A stretch of 64,000 nucleotides of DNA. Origin: Rhynchopus euleeides (Eukaryota; Euglenozoa; Diplonemea; Diplonemida; Diplonemidae). The translations under genes and the position numbers were made by a program. The DNA lies in the NCBI GenBank assembly GCA_963210315.1, contig OY723284.1, positions 992,001 through 1,056,000 on the forward strand. The letters run 5' to 3'. A model generated the notes under the pieces. The model had not been told where the DNA came from. It saw nothing but the letters and a program-made list of their open reading frames with translations, and searched no databases. Positions 50,893 through 61,416 of the stretch are shown piece after piece; the first letter of the stretch is position 1; each line of letters opens with the position of its first letter.

Positions 50893-52047
50893 TTAATCCG
50901 AAGTTGTGTGGGGGCGTGTCACGTCACATACAGCATGCACACTGACAGCAGGGTTGTTTGGCACGAAGACCCACCTCCCACAGGGGCTGAGTGCAACGCC
51001 GGACCCATTTGTCTGCACTTGTCCTAAGCATTGCAAGGTACTGAGGTTGAAAAACTCGATGTGGTTCAAACAGGACACCACCACAACATCAGCTGCCTGT
51101 GACAAGGCAACAAACATGGGAATGTCGATGACATCCACACTCCGGATACAGGTGAAGGTGACTATGCACCACACCTTCAGGGTCTTGTCGGCAGAGCACG
51201 ACACCAGGTGGTGCTCGTTGTTGACAAGGGCGATGTCATTCACAGATGTGCGCACACGCAGAGTTCTGATGTGGGTGAGAGTGCTAATCTCATACACACG
51301 GATGGTCCTGTCGGCTGACCCTGTGAAAATCCTCGTGGTTGACACTACAATTCCATAAACAGTGTGGACGTGCCCCTGGAGCACTGTGGCAATTGGTGTG
51401 CCTTCCAAGTCCCACACACGCACAGTGCCATCTTGGTCACCCGACACGAGACGTCCACAGTCTGTCCACGCTGCACTACACACCGCGGCACCGCGCTCCT
51501 CCAGACACCACACCTGCTCCCACGTTGCTGTCAGCCACACACAGATGGGGAAGTCATACGAGCATGTTGCCAACCACCTCCCACACACTGAGAACGTGGC
51601 ACACCGAATAATATCAATCCCATGTTTGAGGTGCGCCACGACATCAGCAGTCCTGGTGTCAAACACGGTGATGTATCCCCCACAATCGGAGGTAACTGAA
51701 CACAGCAGGCCACACCTCGACAGTGTGATATGCTGGACAGACATCCTCTTCCTCCTAGACGGGGTTTCATAGACTGCCGGTGCCTTGACGTGCGCCAAGC
51801 GTCGCACCAGCTTCACGCCATCGCCAGCCTCGAGACCCGTGTGGGCGACGTGCTCGGCATCATTCAGCTCCTCCTCGCGCCCTGCGATGTGTGCCGCCAG
51901 CGCGACACCCTCGCGATCTGCATTGACGGATCCCGCAAACATCTCGTTTAGCGCATCCACTTTCAGACTGCGCACGGTCACGCTACCTTCCGGAATATCA
52001 ACAACACAGCTGCGCCCGCTGTCGACCTGCCTCACTGACACGTACAT
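50893..52047 (-). CDS. WD40 protein with an N-terminal ubiquitin-like segment
   Basis: The first ATG is at 52047 (384 residues). The frame is open ~55 bases further upstream from an AG (52108-52110 is TAG), so an upstream exon is possible. Residues 1-85 (MYVSVRQVDSGRSCVVDIPE, then HIAGREEELNDAEHVAHTGL, then DGVKLVRR) have the strand pattern of a ubiquitin-like fold; this is inferred by eye. About six WD40 repeats follow (VTSDCGGYITVFDTRT, FSVCGRWLATCSYDFPICVW, VSGDQDGTVRVWDLEG, IFTGSADRTIRVYEIS, VSCSADKTLKVWCIV, VSCLNHIEFFNLSTL). These form a beta-propeller scaffold. No orthologue is named. A ~135-bp piece of the N-terminal coding region is duplicated at 53695-53830. Confidence 0.75.
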   Translation of the reverse strand: MYVSVRQVDSGRSCVVDIPEGSVTVRSLKVDALNEMFAGSVNADREGVALAAHIAGREEELNDAEHVAHTGLEAGDGVKLVRRLAHVKAPAVYETPSRRKRMSVQHITLSRCGLLCSVTSDCGGYITVFDTRTADVVAHLKHGIDIIRCATFSVCGRWLATCSYDFPICVWLTATWEQVWCLEERGAAVCSAAWTDCGRLVSGDQDGTVRVWDLEGTPIATVLQGHVHTVYGIVVSTTRIFTGSADRTIRVYEISTLTHIRTLRVRTSVNDIALVNNEHHLVSCSADKTLKVWCIVTFTCIRSVDVIDIPMFVALSQAADVVVVSCLNHIEFFNLSTLQCLGQVQTNGSGVALSPCGRWVFVPNNPAVSVHAVCDVTRPHTTSD

Positions 52048-53694
52048 AGCTCCGTCTCTTCCCCTGTGTGCAAACTCACACACGATATCGTCTCCTGACA
52101 ATGGGCGCTAGTGGTATCGTGTAATGTTCAACATTCTGCCCGAAGAGGACGGACCACACCCACGGTGACCGCAGTGGGCATCCGTGCTGACACAGGTCAC
52201 CACTCGAGTTACGTCACACCCCGCCACGGCAGGGTACTGTCCTTAGGTTATCACAATAACTTCCCACTCTGGCGATGCACCGACCACAGTTTTATCACCC
52301 CACGAACCTCCAACACGAAGACGAGGGGGGACAACCTCGAGCAGGCAGTCCATCCGCAACATCCACACTCCACACGAGTCAAAGTCCTGGCGAGCGCCCA
52401 CAGAATGCACAGCGACAAACGGAAGTGACCCTCCTCCAATCGGTGCACTCGGGGTCGCAACATGAAGCGAGACAACAAATAGCGCAGCCGAAGTGTGGAA
52501 CTCAGTGCAGGCACCCTGGAAGGCCCGAAAGGCGGAACCTGGCGCAAGGAGATAAGAGACAAGAGGAGACGCCGTAAGCACCGGAGGAGGACGTTCTGTC
52601 GTGAGATACTGACAGAAACCCGACGGGAAGTGATGACAGACACATTCGCTTTCCAGCAGCGAGCTGTTCGAATGCTGGTGTGATATCAACACCCATGCGG
52701 CAGGGTTGGTAACTGTGGCAGGTGGGACGTCTTCCACGAGGGGTGCTGGACCCTGCTTTCCCGTCTCACAGCGAGTCCGGCTTTGGATTGGATTCTCTGA
52801 GGGAGAGAGGGGTTGCGGTGTGCATCCTTCTGTGCTCCAGCTGCTTCGCAGGTCTCATGCGGCTTGCAGCGTGTCCAATACATCCCAGCCCAACAGCCCC
52901 ATTGCGAGGCCCAGCTCAGGCAACACTGTGCAAACCGTCAGAAGTTCTGGAATGGAAGTCTGGAGAGGAACCCATTGCGGCCTACTATACCGGAGGCAAG
53001 CAACTGTTGTGCCCCCCCCCCCCCCTTCGCTTGCGGTTCCGGGGATACAACACAGGCGAGGATCAGCCCTCTGCGAGGCGCTGATACGAGTGTCTTAATC
53101 CGGGCTGTTTCATACATTATCCTTTTATGGTTGGGCTGTGCCCATGGATGATGCCCCAAGCTCCCTCTGAATATGTGGGAGAAAGTCTTGCTGGCCTAAG
53201 ACTAGCTATCTTAGGTTCCATTGATCCTGGCTCACACCTGATGAGGCGCACCAGGGGAGGTTGTAGTGTGTTAGCGCCGAAACACAGCAAGCACCGGGCG
53301 ACCACCACGTGGCGTCTGTTTATCTGACGAGCTTGCTCTGATTTTGCTTCAGGATTGTAGCATCCGGCGACACGTTGTCAATCATTACGAATATGTGTGA
53401 GAATGCGTGTGCTGTGGCATCGAAGCGCACAAGACACATGTGAAAATACGGGGGCTGCACTGGCTTGCTCTGAGCAAGCATTGCTGCACTCTTGTACCCC
53501 TGCTCTCTAGGCCATCCCCTCCAGAGGGTGTGGTGTGGGAACCCAAGATGCACCACAACGCACCGTTTGGTGAATGTGCGGTGCCACATGCCGTACGACC
53601 AAGCCTGGCATTTCCTTGGCCTCAGAGCGCCCCTCTCACCTTTGAGGTCCTGCTGAACCAGCAGGGAAGCGAGGGGATGTGTCGCCGAGCCCTG
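52048..53694. other. Region upstream of the WD40 gene, no gene supported
   Basis: Mixed-composition DNA with open frames on both strands and no domains. A C run lies near 53013-53027. It separates the WD40 gene from a partial copy of its own 5' end. Confidence 0.45.
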
Positions 53695-53830
53695 CACCCT
53701 CGCGATCTGCATCAGCGGAACCCGCAAACATCTCGTTTAGCGCATCCACCTTCGGACTGCGCACGGTCACGCTATCTTCCGGAACACTAACGACACAGCT
53801 GCGCCCGCTGTCGACATGCCGCACCGATGG
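53695..53830 (-). pseudogene. Duplicated fragment of the WD40 gene's ubiquitin-like segment
   Basis: Matches about 51900-52035 at roughly 88% by eye (VDSGRSCVVSVPEDSVTVRS, PKVDALNEMFAGS). The copy stops abruptly at both edges. It has no WD40 repeats, so it is a dead fragment or an exon recruited elsewhere. Confidence 0.65.
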
Positions 53831-53864
53831 CAGAAGGGCAGTATCTTGCAGACACAGACATACA

Positions 53865-54560
53865 CACACAGTGTCGCTGCAAGATACAGCGCCACGGGTC
53901 GGAACCTCTCTTTTTGGCAGCACTACACCCACATCATCATGGACAAGAAGGCTGTTGGAGTGGGTGGGGACTGACGGACTTGCGCTAACATCTCTACGGC
54001 TGTTTGCCGATGCCTCTCCCGCACGACAAAAACTGGGACCCTCTCCCGTTTGCAGTACGTTGATGACTATCTCGAGACGTTGTTCAGCAACATGCAGCAC
54101 AGCAGCGATCTGTACAAAAAAAACAGCCAAAACAGTGGCATGTAGGCTAGCAGCCTGCCTTGCTGGCGCGACGAGACGAGGGTGGGTGGATGTACAGATA
54201 CATCCCGTTCGCGTCTTGCCACACGCTTCTTCTGCAGCCTGTCGGGTGCTGCCGGAGTGGGAATCACGAACCCGAAACAGCGGTGGCACGCTATCCTGGT
54301 AGTTGCATAGCACCAGATGCATGACCCTGTTGATGTACGGATCACATTTTCCTGAGGGAGACGTCGACATCTCCGGTGTGCGGGCGAAAAGCACGCCAAC
54401 CGCATGTATGCAGAGATCAACAGCTCCTACCATATCAACACGGCTGTGATTAAAGCCCCGCCCGCATCTGCAAAAGTGTGGTACGTGACAATTGTGGGTG
54501 ATAGTGCAGGCACCGACCTGTGCACCCGGGACATGGTGGCTGCAGGCTAGCACCGGCAAG
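53865..54560 (+). other. Possible exons of an unrecognised gene
   Basis: Protein-like stretches on the plus strand: RYSATGRNLSFWQHYTHIIM (about 53885-53945), a segment after a CCTCTCCCGTTTGCAG acceptor-like site starting YVDDYLETLFSNMQHSSDLY (about 54057-54118), and MYAEINSSYHINTAVIKAPP then VWYVTIVGDSAGTDL (about 54404-54520). They are separated by stops and frame changes, so they could be exons or a decayed gene. No family is recognised. Confidence 0.3.
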
Positions 54561-54727
54561 CTTCGTCCTACACGAGCGGCTGAGGGAAGACGCACTTTGT
54601 TTCCTTTGCCTCAGTGATGTGCAAAAAAGCAGGGGGGGGGGGGGCCTCCACCACGCGCCACACCGTCTGCGATTCCAGGAGCGGTCAGCCACAAGGCGAA
54701 GTCTAGATACATGGCTCAGAGCATTGA

Positions 54728-54840
54728 GAAGAGGGGGGGGGGGGGTGGAAGAAAGATAAAGCACAGAGCTTATCTGTCTGTGTATATATCGCTCTCTTCA
54801 TTCGTTATGCAGGGTGTCCGGATCAAGTGATATGCCCAGC
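54728..54840 (+). repeat. Diverged GAAATAGAAGTAGAAGG-type repeat
   Basis: A G run, GGAAGAAAGATAAAGCACAG, a GTATATATCGC, then CTTCATTCGTTATGCAGG. It keeps the CTCGTTATGCAGG-like end of the family, and the first half is diverged. Confidence 0.45.
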
Positions 54841-55374
54841 CTGTGTTGTGTCAGAATATCAAATAGCGTGAATGGGTAGGAAATAGTTCATGTGAGGTAA
54901 CAGCAACAGCAACACACAACAGCAACACGCCAAACCGAGGCAATGAGTCTGGCTTTTGTTTGTGTGCACGGGTGGCAGTGTGGTGTAGCCCCTGCGACGG
55001 GCGTTGCTGTGAACAGGTGGTTTTGTGTTGCCCTCTCAAAACACAATGGGCGCGCGGTACGCTCTCACTGACTTTCGCTGTGACAAGCGAGCTTATTTGG
55101 GCAAAAAAAGGGGGGCGGGGGGGAGGAGCGGGGCATCATCCTGCGGAATTCTCCTGTTGGCCAGCAAGGCGAAACGTACTCTGGGGGGAGAGAGCACGCA
55201 GCCAGGGAAGCGACATCAGTTGGCTGAGTGGCGGCTGGTGCACTTCCCTTTCCATCCTTCTTCCCGAACGGCAACTGGTCAGACGGCTATCATGCCCAAC
55301 AAAAGTAAAACGATACCAGGCTGCTAAAAAAAGGGCGGAAATTTGCTGGGCTTGTGAAAATATTGACAAAATTA

Positions 55375-55490
55375 CTGGGGGCCCTCGCTACGAGTCACTG
55401 TGAGTCACGAGTCGTCAGTTGTCAGCCAAACATGGCTGACTTCTCACTTTTTCTCACTCAGTCACACTTGGTAGCGAGGGCCCCCACTGA
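55375..55490. mobile_element. ~115-bp foldback element
   Basis: Arms ACTGGGGGCCCTCGCTAC and its near-complement (GTAGCGAGGGCCCCCACT) around a centre with inverted GAGTCA/TGACTC motifs. No clear target duplication. It begins ACTGGGGG, like the short elements at 8180, 9079 and 36040, but shares no further sequence. Confidence 0.6.
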
Positions 55491-55962
55491 GGAAAATTTA
55501 AAGAAGTGGTACTCAGGAAGCGGTGGAATCACGTTCCCAACGCATCCTTCGGGCGCCACGCCGCCCCTTCTACTAGGTCTGCAAACCAGGTATTGTGAAG
55601 ATGAAGAAGAAAACAAGGAACCCGGTCCATCCAGTGCGGTTGCGACGGGATCAGCAGGTGTACGCTCCACCAGAAACACTTAACCGCTGTTGCAAACCCA
55701 AGGACCGTGTGAAGAGACAGGTGTCGAACAAGGCCCCACAGGAAGTGGTAGGGATAGTTAGTGCTGGGCCAGCACACCCGTGTTCAGAATTAACACCACC
55801 AGAGATCTTGCCGATGGGAGTGACGCGTGTATCCATAACGATGGCACATTCATGACTGGGCCGTTAGAAAACATCGTTGTCGACGGAGAGCCCTTGCCGA
55901 GGGGGGTTTGTATCCGCTGCACGGGCTCGCACATCACGAGGAGGGTGAAGAATAAAAAATGA
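55432..55962 (+). other. Possible exons of an unrecognised gene
   Basis: The plus-strand frame 55432-55683 (EENLKKWYSGSGGITFPTHP onward) and the frame 55780-55962 (IHNDGTFMTGPLENIVVDGE, then GVCIRCTGSHITRRVKNKK) look protein-like. AATAAA overlaps the end of the second (about 55950). They may belong with 53865-54560 to one gene. No domain is recognised. Confidence 0.3.
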
Positions 55963-55974
55963 TGCCTGGTTAGG

Positions 55975-57474
55975 TGCCCATCGCGAACCCAGTGTGGCGA
56001 GAGGGGCACGGGGATCTGGGCGTTGCTTTTTAGAGGAAATAGTTTGATTTTAGCTCAGGGCAGGTACTTCTCACCCGGTGGGTACATGGGACTGAGTCAA
56101 CTCTAGTCACCAGTCGGCTGACTAAGGCTGGCCAAAGTAGAAGACGGCAAGTATTCTACTCATCCCGCGGGAAATTTGGCTACGCGCAAACCCTGTCGGA
56201 AGTTTCTTTTGCTACTTCGCGATTCCGTTTTGCTTCGTTGCTTGGAACCGGTGAGACTATTTGCGTCCCCCGCTGGGTCGTGAAGAGGCAGTAATATGGG
56301 GCAACAAACTATTCACTGCCTACAATTATTTTGCTGGAACACATTCCCCCAGGTCTGATGACGTGGTGAGTGGGGGGTGTCGCAAGATCCAGCAAAAGGC
56401 TCTCCAGTCGGCCGATTTTTTTCGAAAATTGCTTCCCGCCCCATTTTGTCCGAAAAGAGTGCAACGAGACCCGATCGCCGCCGACCTAGGCTGCCAGATT
56501 CTAGTATTTTCCGGGGTCGGCATCCAGGATATCACCATCGCCTCTTAACTGGCCGCAATACTAGTTCTCAGAGAGCGGAAAACAATCCAAGGGCGCGAAG
56601 CGCTCAATGATCATTTTTCGTTCTCGGCCGTTGGAGCTGGTCGCCGACGCCTGATTCAACCCGAAAATCCCGCGAATCACTTTAAACAACTTCTACTAGC
56701 ATGTTTGGAGATCCTGCGACACACTTACACGAAAAACGTAATTAGAAGCCCCTAAAAAGCTAGCCTGGGTTGCTGCGGTTTGGCATCCGCCAAGCAGGTG
56801 CCAGCGAAAGCCATTGCCATAGAGGTTGTCCGCCTTGGTCGGCTACACTGCGGTCAAGAAGCTGAAAGATTCGGCGACGCGCACAGTCTTTAGCAATCAC
56901 TGCAAAACTTCACACGTGGCATGAGTGCCACGTCCGGTAATATCCGTCTGACATGTCCGACTATTGCACACATGAAGCGGACGTCTGAGTGCCCAGCTTC
57001 CTTCAAGAACAGCAACTAGAAGGCATGAGGCATATCACAAGAAATGACATATGTGCATCGGATCTCCAGGAACCCAAAAGAGGTGATGCATGCATGATTC
57101 GCGTGTCTGTTTCTAGAACGAAAGAATAGCCGCACCGTGGAAACACAGCCGCTCTCTGGGACAACGCCAAGCCAGCAGTGAAAAAAGAGGTGATAAGAGC
57201 AGTCCTACCGTGGAGCCTGGTGAACAAGGCCCAGGTCGGACTGCCCTTTCGGGCATATTCATTGGAGACGGCTCAAACACGTCTAAAACCTTCAGGTACT
57301 TTCTCTGGAGAAAGGGGTTCACTCTCCTTTCCTACTAGGGCAAGGCCCCCCGGTTTGTTTGGTCGACAAGCACCACGAGCCAACACTCAACTGACACAGC
57401 ACTAAGAGAGAGAACAGGAACCGGATCACAGAAGAGCAGAATACATGGGCAATCACAGCGCAACATATAGCACA
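55975..57474. other. Unassigned stretch, no gene supported
   Basis: Balanced composition without long homopolymers, and short open frames only. Nothing recognised. Confidence 0.45.
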
Positions 57475-57978
57475 TCACTTCGCCGACGGAGGCCAGATCG
57501 CATTGAGTATTTCAGGTGGGAGAATGATATCAATCTTGTGGTCGGAAAATCCAGGAGACATGAGGACCACGGGTGGCCGTTGAGGCTCGTCACGGCATTT
57601 CGTCACACGGGTTTCACGGTCACGGAGGGAGTCATGTCCTCGAGGTCCCTTGGGTAACCGCTGATGAAGACGCTGCACAGAGGGGCAGCTGTGGTTAGAG
57701 GTATCTGATGAAGAAGAAGCACTCGGCGTTCGTTTCCTTTTCCCAGAACGTGACGGTACAGCGACAGCGGTGCGACCTTCATTTGACGGTTTGTGGACTC
57801 TGCTAGGAGCAGAAATCCGATCTGCGGGCTTCTTCTGAACCTCTTCAGCTTGGGCACTACTACGGAGGGAGCGCCCGGAAGAGCGTCGCGAAGCTCCTGG
57901 GGCATTGCGAGTAGAGGTAATCGCAGTTTCCGGCGCATCAGGGTTCCGGCGGTGACGGCGCGGTTCAACAGCACCCAT
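57475..57978 (-). CDS. Unrecognised basic, serine/arginine-rich ORF
   Basis: ATG at 57978, 167 codons. Composition is R/S/P-rich with a nuclear-localisation-like RSGKRKRTPSASSSS. There are no structured domains. It may be a first exon or a free-standing low-complexity protein. The overlapping frame from 58175 is also open, so the call is tentative. Confidence 0.3.
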   Translation of the reverse strand: MGAVEPRRHRRNPDAPETAITSTRNAPGASRRSSGRSLRSSAQAEEVQKKPADRISAPSRVHKPSNEGRTAVAVPSRSGKRKRTPSASSSSDTSNHSCPSVQRLHQRLPKGPRGHDSLRDRETRVTKCRDEPQRPPVVLMSPGFSDHKIDIILPPEILNAIWPPSAK

Positions 57979-58346
57979 AATGGTTCACAGGGTAGGGGTG
58001 TCCAGCGGAAGGCAACGTGATAGCGGGGGGCGTGCACGAAACCTGGAATAGGGTGGGAGATGATGGTGAACACACATAAAAAGAGAGGGGTGTGTGGAGG
58101 GGCAATAAACACTGCCTTATGGATCACGGTGCAGGGTAGCTGAAAGACTATCAGTCCACCGAAGCAATGTGACAATTGCTACCGGTCGGCATTCCTCAAA
58201 AGGGTCACGGTATTGCCCGTTCGAGCCCAAAGCTGGCCTTCATTCTCCAAAACAACTGCACAACCCAGAGGCCAAACCTGCATACCCTTGCCCTTTGCCT
58301 CCGGCAAAAGGGCAGCATTCAGAGCCCAAGCAAGGCATTGCTAGTA

Positions 58347-58680
58347 GTACTAGGACAGGGACACTTCAGCTACTTCCCAATGGAAAAAATGAAGCTTTAA
58401 TTACCCTGTGGCCTTATTAGAAAACGAGGCGCCACCAACACCCAGCCCAGCCCACGTCGGAACCACCAACCGCGCATGTACTAGACTTCATTCTAACCCA
58501 AACGGGCAGCATTTCGACCTCAAACGGGCATGCACTGGTCTTCATTCTGCATCACAACTCCACAATACCGAATGCATGCCCTCGCCTGTTGCCTCGAAAC
58601 GGGCAGCATTCAGAGTCCAAACGGCCATGCACTAGACTTCCTCCGGCACGACGTGGAGTCAAAACTAACCCCGCGCCTTC
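58347..58680 (+). repeat. Dispersed ~330-bp repeat, copy 1
   Basis: Shares with 61417-61735 the blocks GGACACTTCAGCTA, AATGAAGCTTTAATTACCCT, CACCCAGCCCAGCCCACGTC, CAAACGGGCAGCAT and TGTACTAGACTTCAT. Internally it repeats CAAACGGGCATGYACTAG about every 90 bp. Confidence 0.7.
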
Positions 58681-58735
58681 CGCAAACCGACATGTACTGG
58701 ACTTCATTCTGCTGCAAACCCGTGGGTTTTTATGT

Positions 58736-58865
58736 CGGGCGACCGACCGACAGGTCGACAGCTGTCGAGTCGGTCACTTTGCACTGACGACTGATTCAGT
58801 GTACGGAGCAAGGTGACCAACCCTACAGCTGTCGGCCTGTCGGTCGGCCAGTCGGTCGGTCGGCC
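58736..58865. repeat. Face-to-face termini with CCGACAGGTCGACAGCTGTC arrays
   Basis: The left arm (58738-58775) ends GGTCACTTTGC. The right arm starts GCAAGGTGACC at 58808. Both continue outward into CAGCTGTCG, CCTGTCGGTCGG units in inverted orientation. A ~32-bp spacer separates them. The start GCAAGGTGACCAA recurs at 63762 before a different array. Confidence 0.55.
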
Positions 58866-59499
58866 GACAGCAAAAAAAAATCCGATTATTTTTGTCGATT
58901 TGATGAAACTTTTTTTTTGTAAGTTCGGCGTAGCCAACTCAGGAAACTTTTCACCGTGCGGATCCTTGCGAACACTTCACACGCCCGGCAGCTGGTGGGG
59001 TGTTCTGCGTTCGAAGAACACAAACTGTCGTTGCTACCTTCTCTCTTTTGAGATTCACTCGGTTGCATTAGTTTTATTGCCACGGGGAAAATTTTTGGAG
59101 ACACAGAGATTTTTCAGAAAGTTTCTTCTTCTCCTGGGGAGCGCTCCCCCGCCCCAGAAACCGCCCAAAAAACTCCACAAGTAAAAAAACCCGCCGGAAA
59201 AAAGGGCGAAAATTCTGGGGGGGGGGGCGAACTTTTTTCCGGCGGGCTTTTTTTCGGGCGGGTACTTTTCGGGCGAACTTTACTATATCTACTGTACCTG
59301 GGCTGGGGTGGTCCAAAAATCCGATTTTTTTCAAAGGCCAAATTCGGCTCTGTGGGTGTGCATATGTCCCAAAATGTGATTCCGGGCATTTTTGGGCACA
59401 TTCGCGACATTTTCCCAAAAATGTCGCAAAATAGGTGGTCCATTTTTTGGACGTTTTCACCATGGGGCCGGCCCCATTGGGCCCATGGGCTGGGCCCTC
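58866..59499. other. Unassigned stretch with short inverted repeats
   Basis: Contains CCCGCCGGAAAAAAGGGCGA and its inverse around a G run (about 59188-59275). AT-rich DNA on the left. No gene. Confidence 0.4.
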
Positions 59500-59880
59500 T
59501 GAGAACCTTGTTGCAAATGAACCGACAAGTGTTGCCATTCCACACCTGCCGGCCTTCATGCGGATGGACGTACCCGGCGCAGTAGAACAGGTTGTTGAAA
59601 CCTTTCACGTACGCGTCGGACTTCGGCCTCGAACAAGGTTTGTAGTCTACACCTGCCTACTGCCCCGGAACCACGCACCGGTACTGATGCAGTGACACAG
59701 GCTGCATCAGGCACTTCCAGTTGTCACCCAGAAGGGTCACCATATCGGACGCCATGGTGTGCGCGTACAGCTCGGCGGAGAAGTTCGCTGAGGCCCGCCC
59801 GCCCTTCTGGGCCTTCTCAAGATTGGCGAGGCGTGTGGCGTGGCCTGTCTCCTTGATCACCAAGACAACCTTTATGTAGA
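59500..59880 (-). CDS. Exon-like fragments of an unrecognised gene
   Basis: Minus-strand frames IKETGHATRLANLEKAQKGG and SAELYAHTMASDMVTLLGDN (59870-59690), then KGFNNLFYCAGYVHPHEGRQ and VWNGNTCRFICNKVL (about 59610-59510). They are protein-like and not low-complexity. They lie downstream of the interrupted frame at 60240-61103 on the same strand and may be later exons of it. No family is recognised. Confidence 0.35.
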
Positions 59881-60239
59881 GGAGGCCTACCTCCAGCCAT
59901 CCCTCACAAAAAAAGTGTGACGGAAATTAATTTGGTCAATTCGGCTCAAAAAAACAGCCTCCTGGACCCCGCACACACTCCGACAATGCCAAAAAACACA
60001 TTTTTGGACATGTTCGGGTGCAGGCCACTTCACCTTGGGGCCAGACTCCGCCAGAGAGTACTCCCAGGGCAGAACAACGCAGAAACAAACGACACTTGGT
60101 CAGAAACACACCAAGAACAGCGGGGTGTTGGTCACTTTGGGCCACGGGCGATTGGTCGGAACAACCAGCTGTTGCTCTAAAGTGCCCCAGAACAACCAGC
60201 TGTTGGTCAAAAATGGCTCCCCGAACACCGACTCCCACA

Positions 60240-61103
60240 AGACTCCCGATACACGGGCCTGCACCTGAGGTGGGGGGGCAGCAGCGGGAACGAGAACCTT
60301 TGTCATCCCCCCCAGCGTCTCAACGTGGAGATCGCCGTTCACCACGACGCCAGGGGGGATCACGTATTCGAGCCCGTAGATGCCCGGTGCCTGCTGCAAG
60401 GACGCCTTCTTGCGAAGGAAGGTGAAGGTAATGCTCCCATTCTCGAGGAAGCAGCCCTGCACCTCGGTGCACCCATTCTCCACAACAAAAACCCACACCC
60501 TCACGGTGGCCAGGATTCTGTGGGATATGAAAACGGGATATGCCGGTGGGATATCCCACGTCTCAAAGTGACGTATCCCGCGTTTTGGAAAAACCATATC
60601 CCGCCGGGTAGGGGGTCATATCCCCCCCCGGGAGATGGGGGCATCTCCCGTGGGATATGGGGTCATCTCCCGTGGGATATGGGACCCCATATCCCACGGG
60701 AGATGACCCCATCTCCCGCGGGAGATGCCCCCATCTCCCGGGGGGGAGATGACCCCCCACCCTGGCGGGATATCAAACCCGCGAGGGAAACCTCCCCCGC
60801 GGGATATCCCACCGGGATATCCCGTTTCCATATCCCACAAAATCCTGGCCACCGTGCTCCTGCCCTCGACGGTCTGCCAGCCCTTCTCGGTGACGTCCGG
60901 CCACCTCACCCCCGCCTCCGTACCCCTCCCCTTCCTGCCCTCTTCCTTGTGCGTCGTCGAGGGCGACTCCCCCACATATGCCTTGAACGGCTTCGTGGAG
61001 GTCAGGGTCAGCTCCCGCGCCATGGCGGCGTCGCAGAGCCTCCCGTACGGCTCTGACTTCTGCTCCGCAGGGGTCAGCTTGTCCTTCAGCCCTACCTCGG
61101 GAA
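60240..61103 (-). CDS. Unrecognised gene fragment interrupted by a small transposon
   Basis: The minus-strand frame reads ARELTLTSTKPFKAYVGES and VRWPDVTEKGWQTVEGR before the element at 60502-60856, then VWVFVVENGCTEVQGCFLE, EYVIPPGVVVNGDLH and TKVLVPAAAPPP after it. An ATG lies at 61023, and the frame is open ~80 bp further. The beta-strand pattern with IPPGV...KVLVP faintly resembles the end of an alpha-crystallin/HSP20 domain; this is weak. The insertion should disable the gene unless the element is spliced out. Confidence 0.4.
60502..60856. mobile_element. CACG-type miniature element, 355 bp
   Basis: The ends, read inward, are CACGGTGGCCAGGATTCTGT and CACGGTGGCCAGGATTTTGT. The flanks are CT/CT (60500-60501 and 60857-60858). 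The whole interior is an array of GGGATATGGG, GGGAGATGGGG and their inverses. It lies inside the reading frame 60240-61103 and has no coding capacity. Confidence 0.8.
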
Positions 61104-61416
61104 GGCCGAACCCGTTTAATTAAACAGGAGCCAGGTGAGGCAAAAATTATGGTGCATTTCTGGAGCGGTTTGGACCGGATACCAGGCCTAAAACGGTCCA
61201 AAAACCAGTCGAACAGATTCTTCTTGGACACCCGGCCACCAGGTGCACCACAGAGTTGGTCTGAGCTCCACTCTCGCAGGGAAAACAAGTCCTCGGGCCT
61301 TCGGCCCATCGTCCACTTGTTTCCTGCATACAGGTGCAGCTTTGGCCTCCTACAAAACGTGCAAACACTCGATGGCTCACTCAGCGGCTCACCATTTCGA
61401 GTACCTGTAGCAGAGG

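Noticed and set aside
53636-54595. 319-codon minus-strand frame
   Set aside because: Apart from the duplicated WD40-gene fragment at its end, the sequence is not protein-like, and plus-strand segments in the same region read better.
60240-60500. Firm HSP20 assignment from the IPPGV...KVLVP pattern
   Set aside because: Only a short strand pattern agrees. The rest of the alpha-crystallin core is not recognisable.
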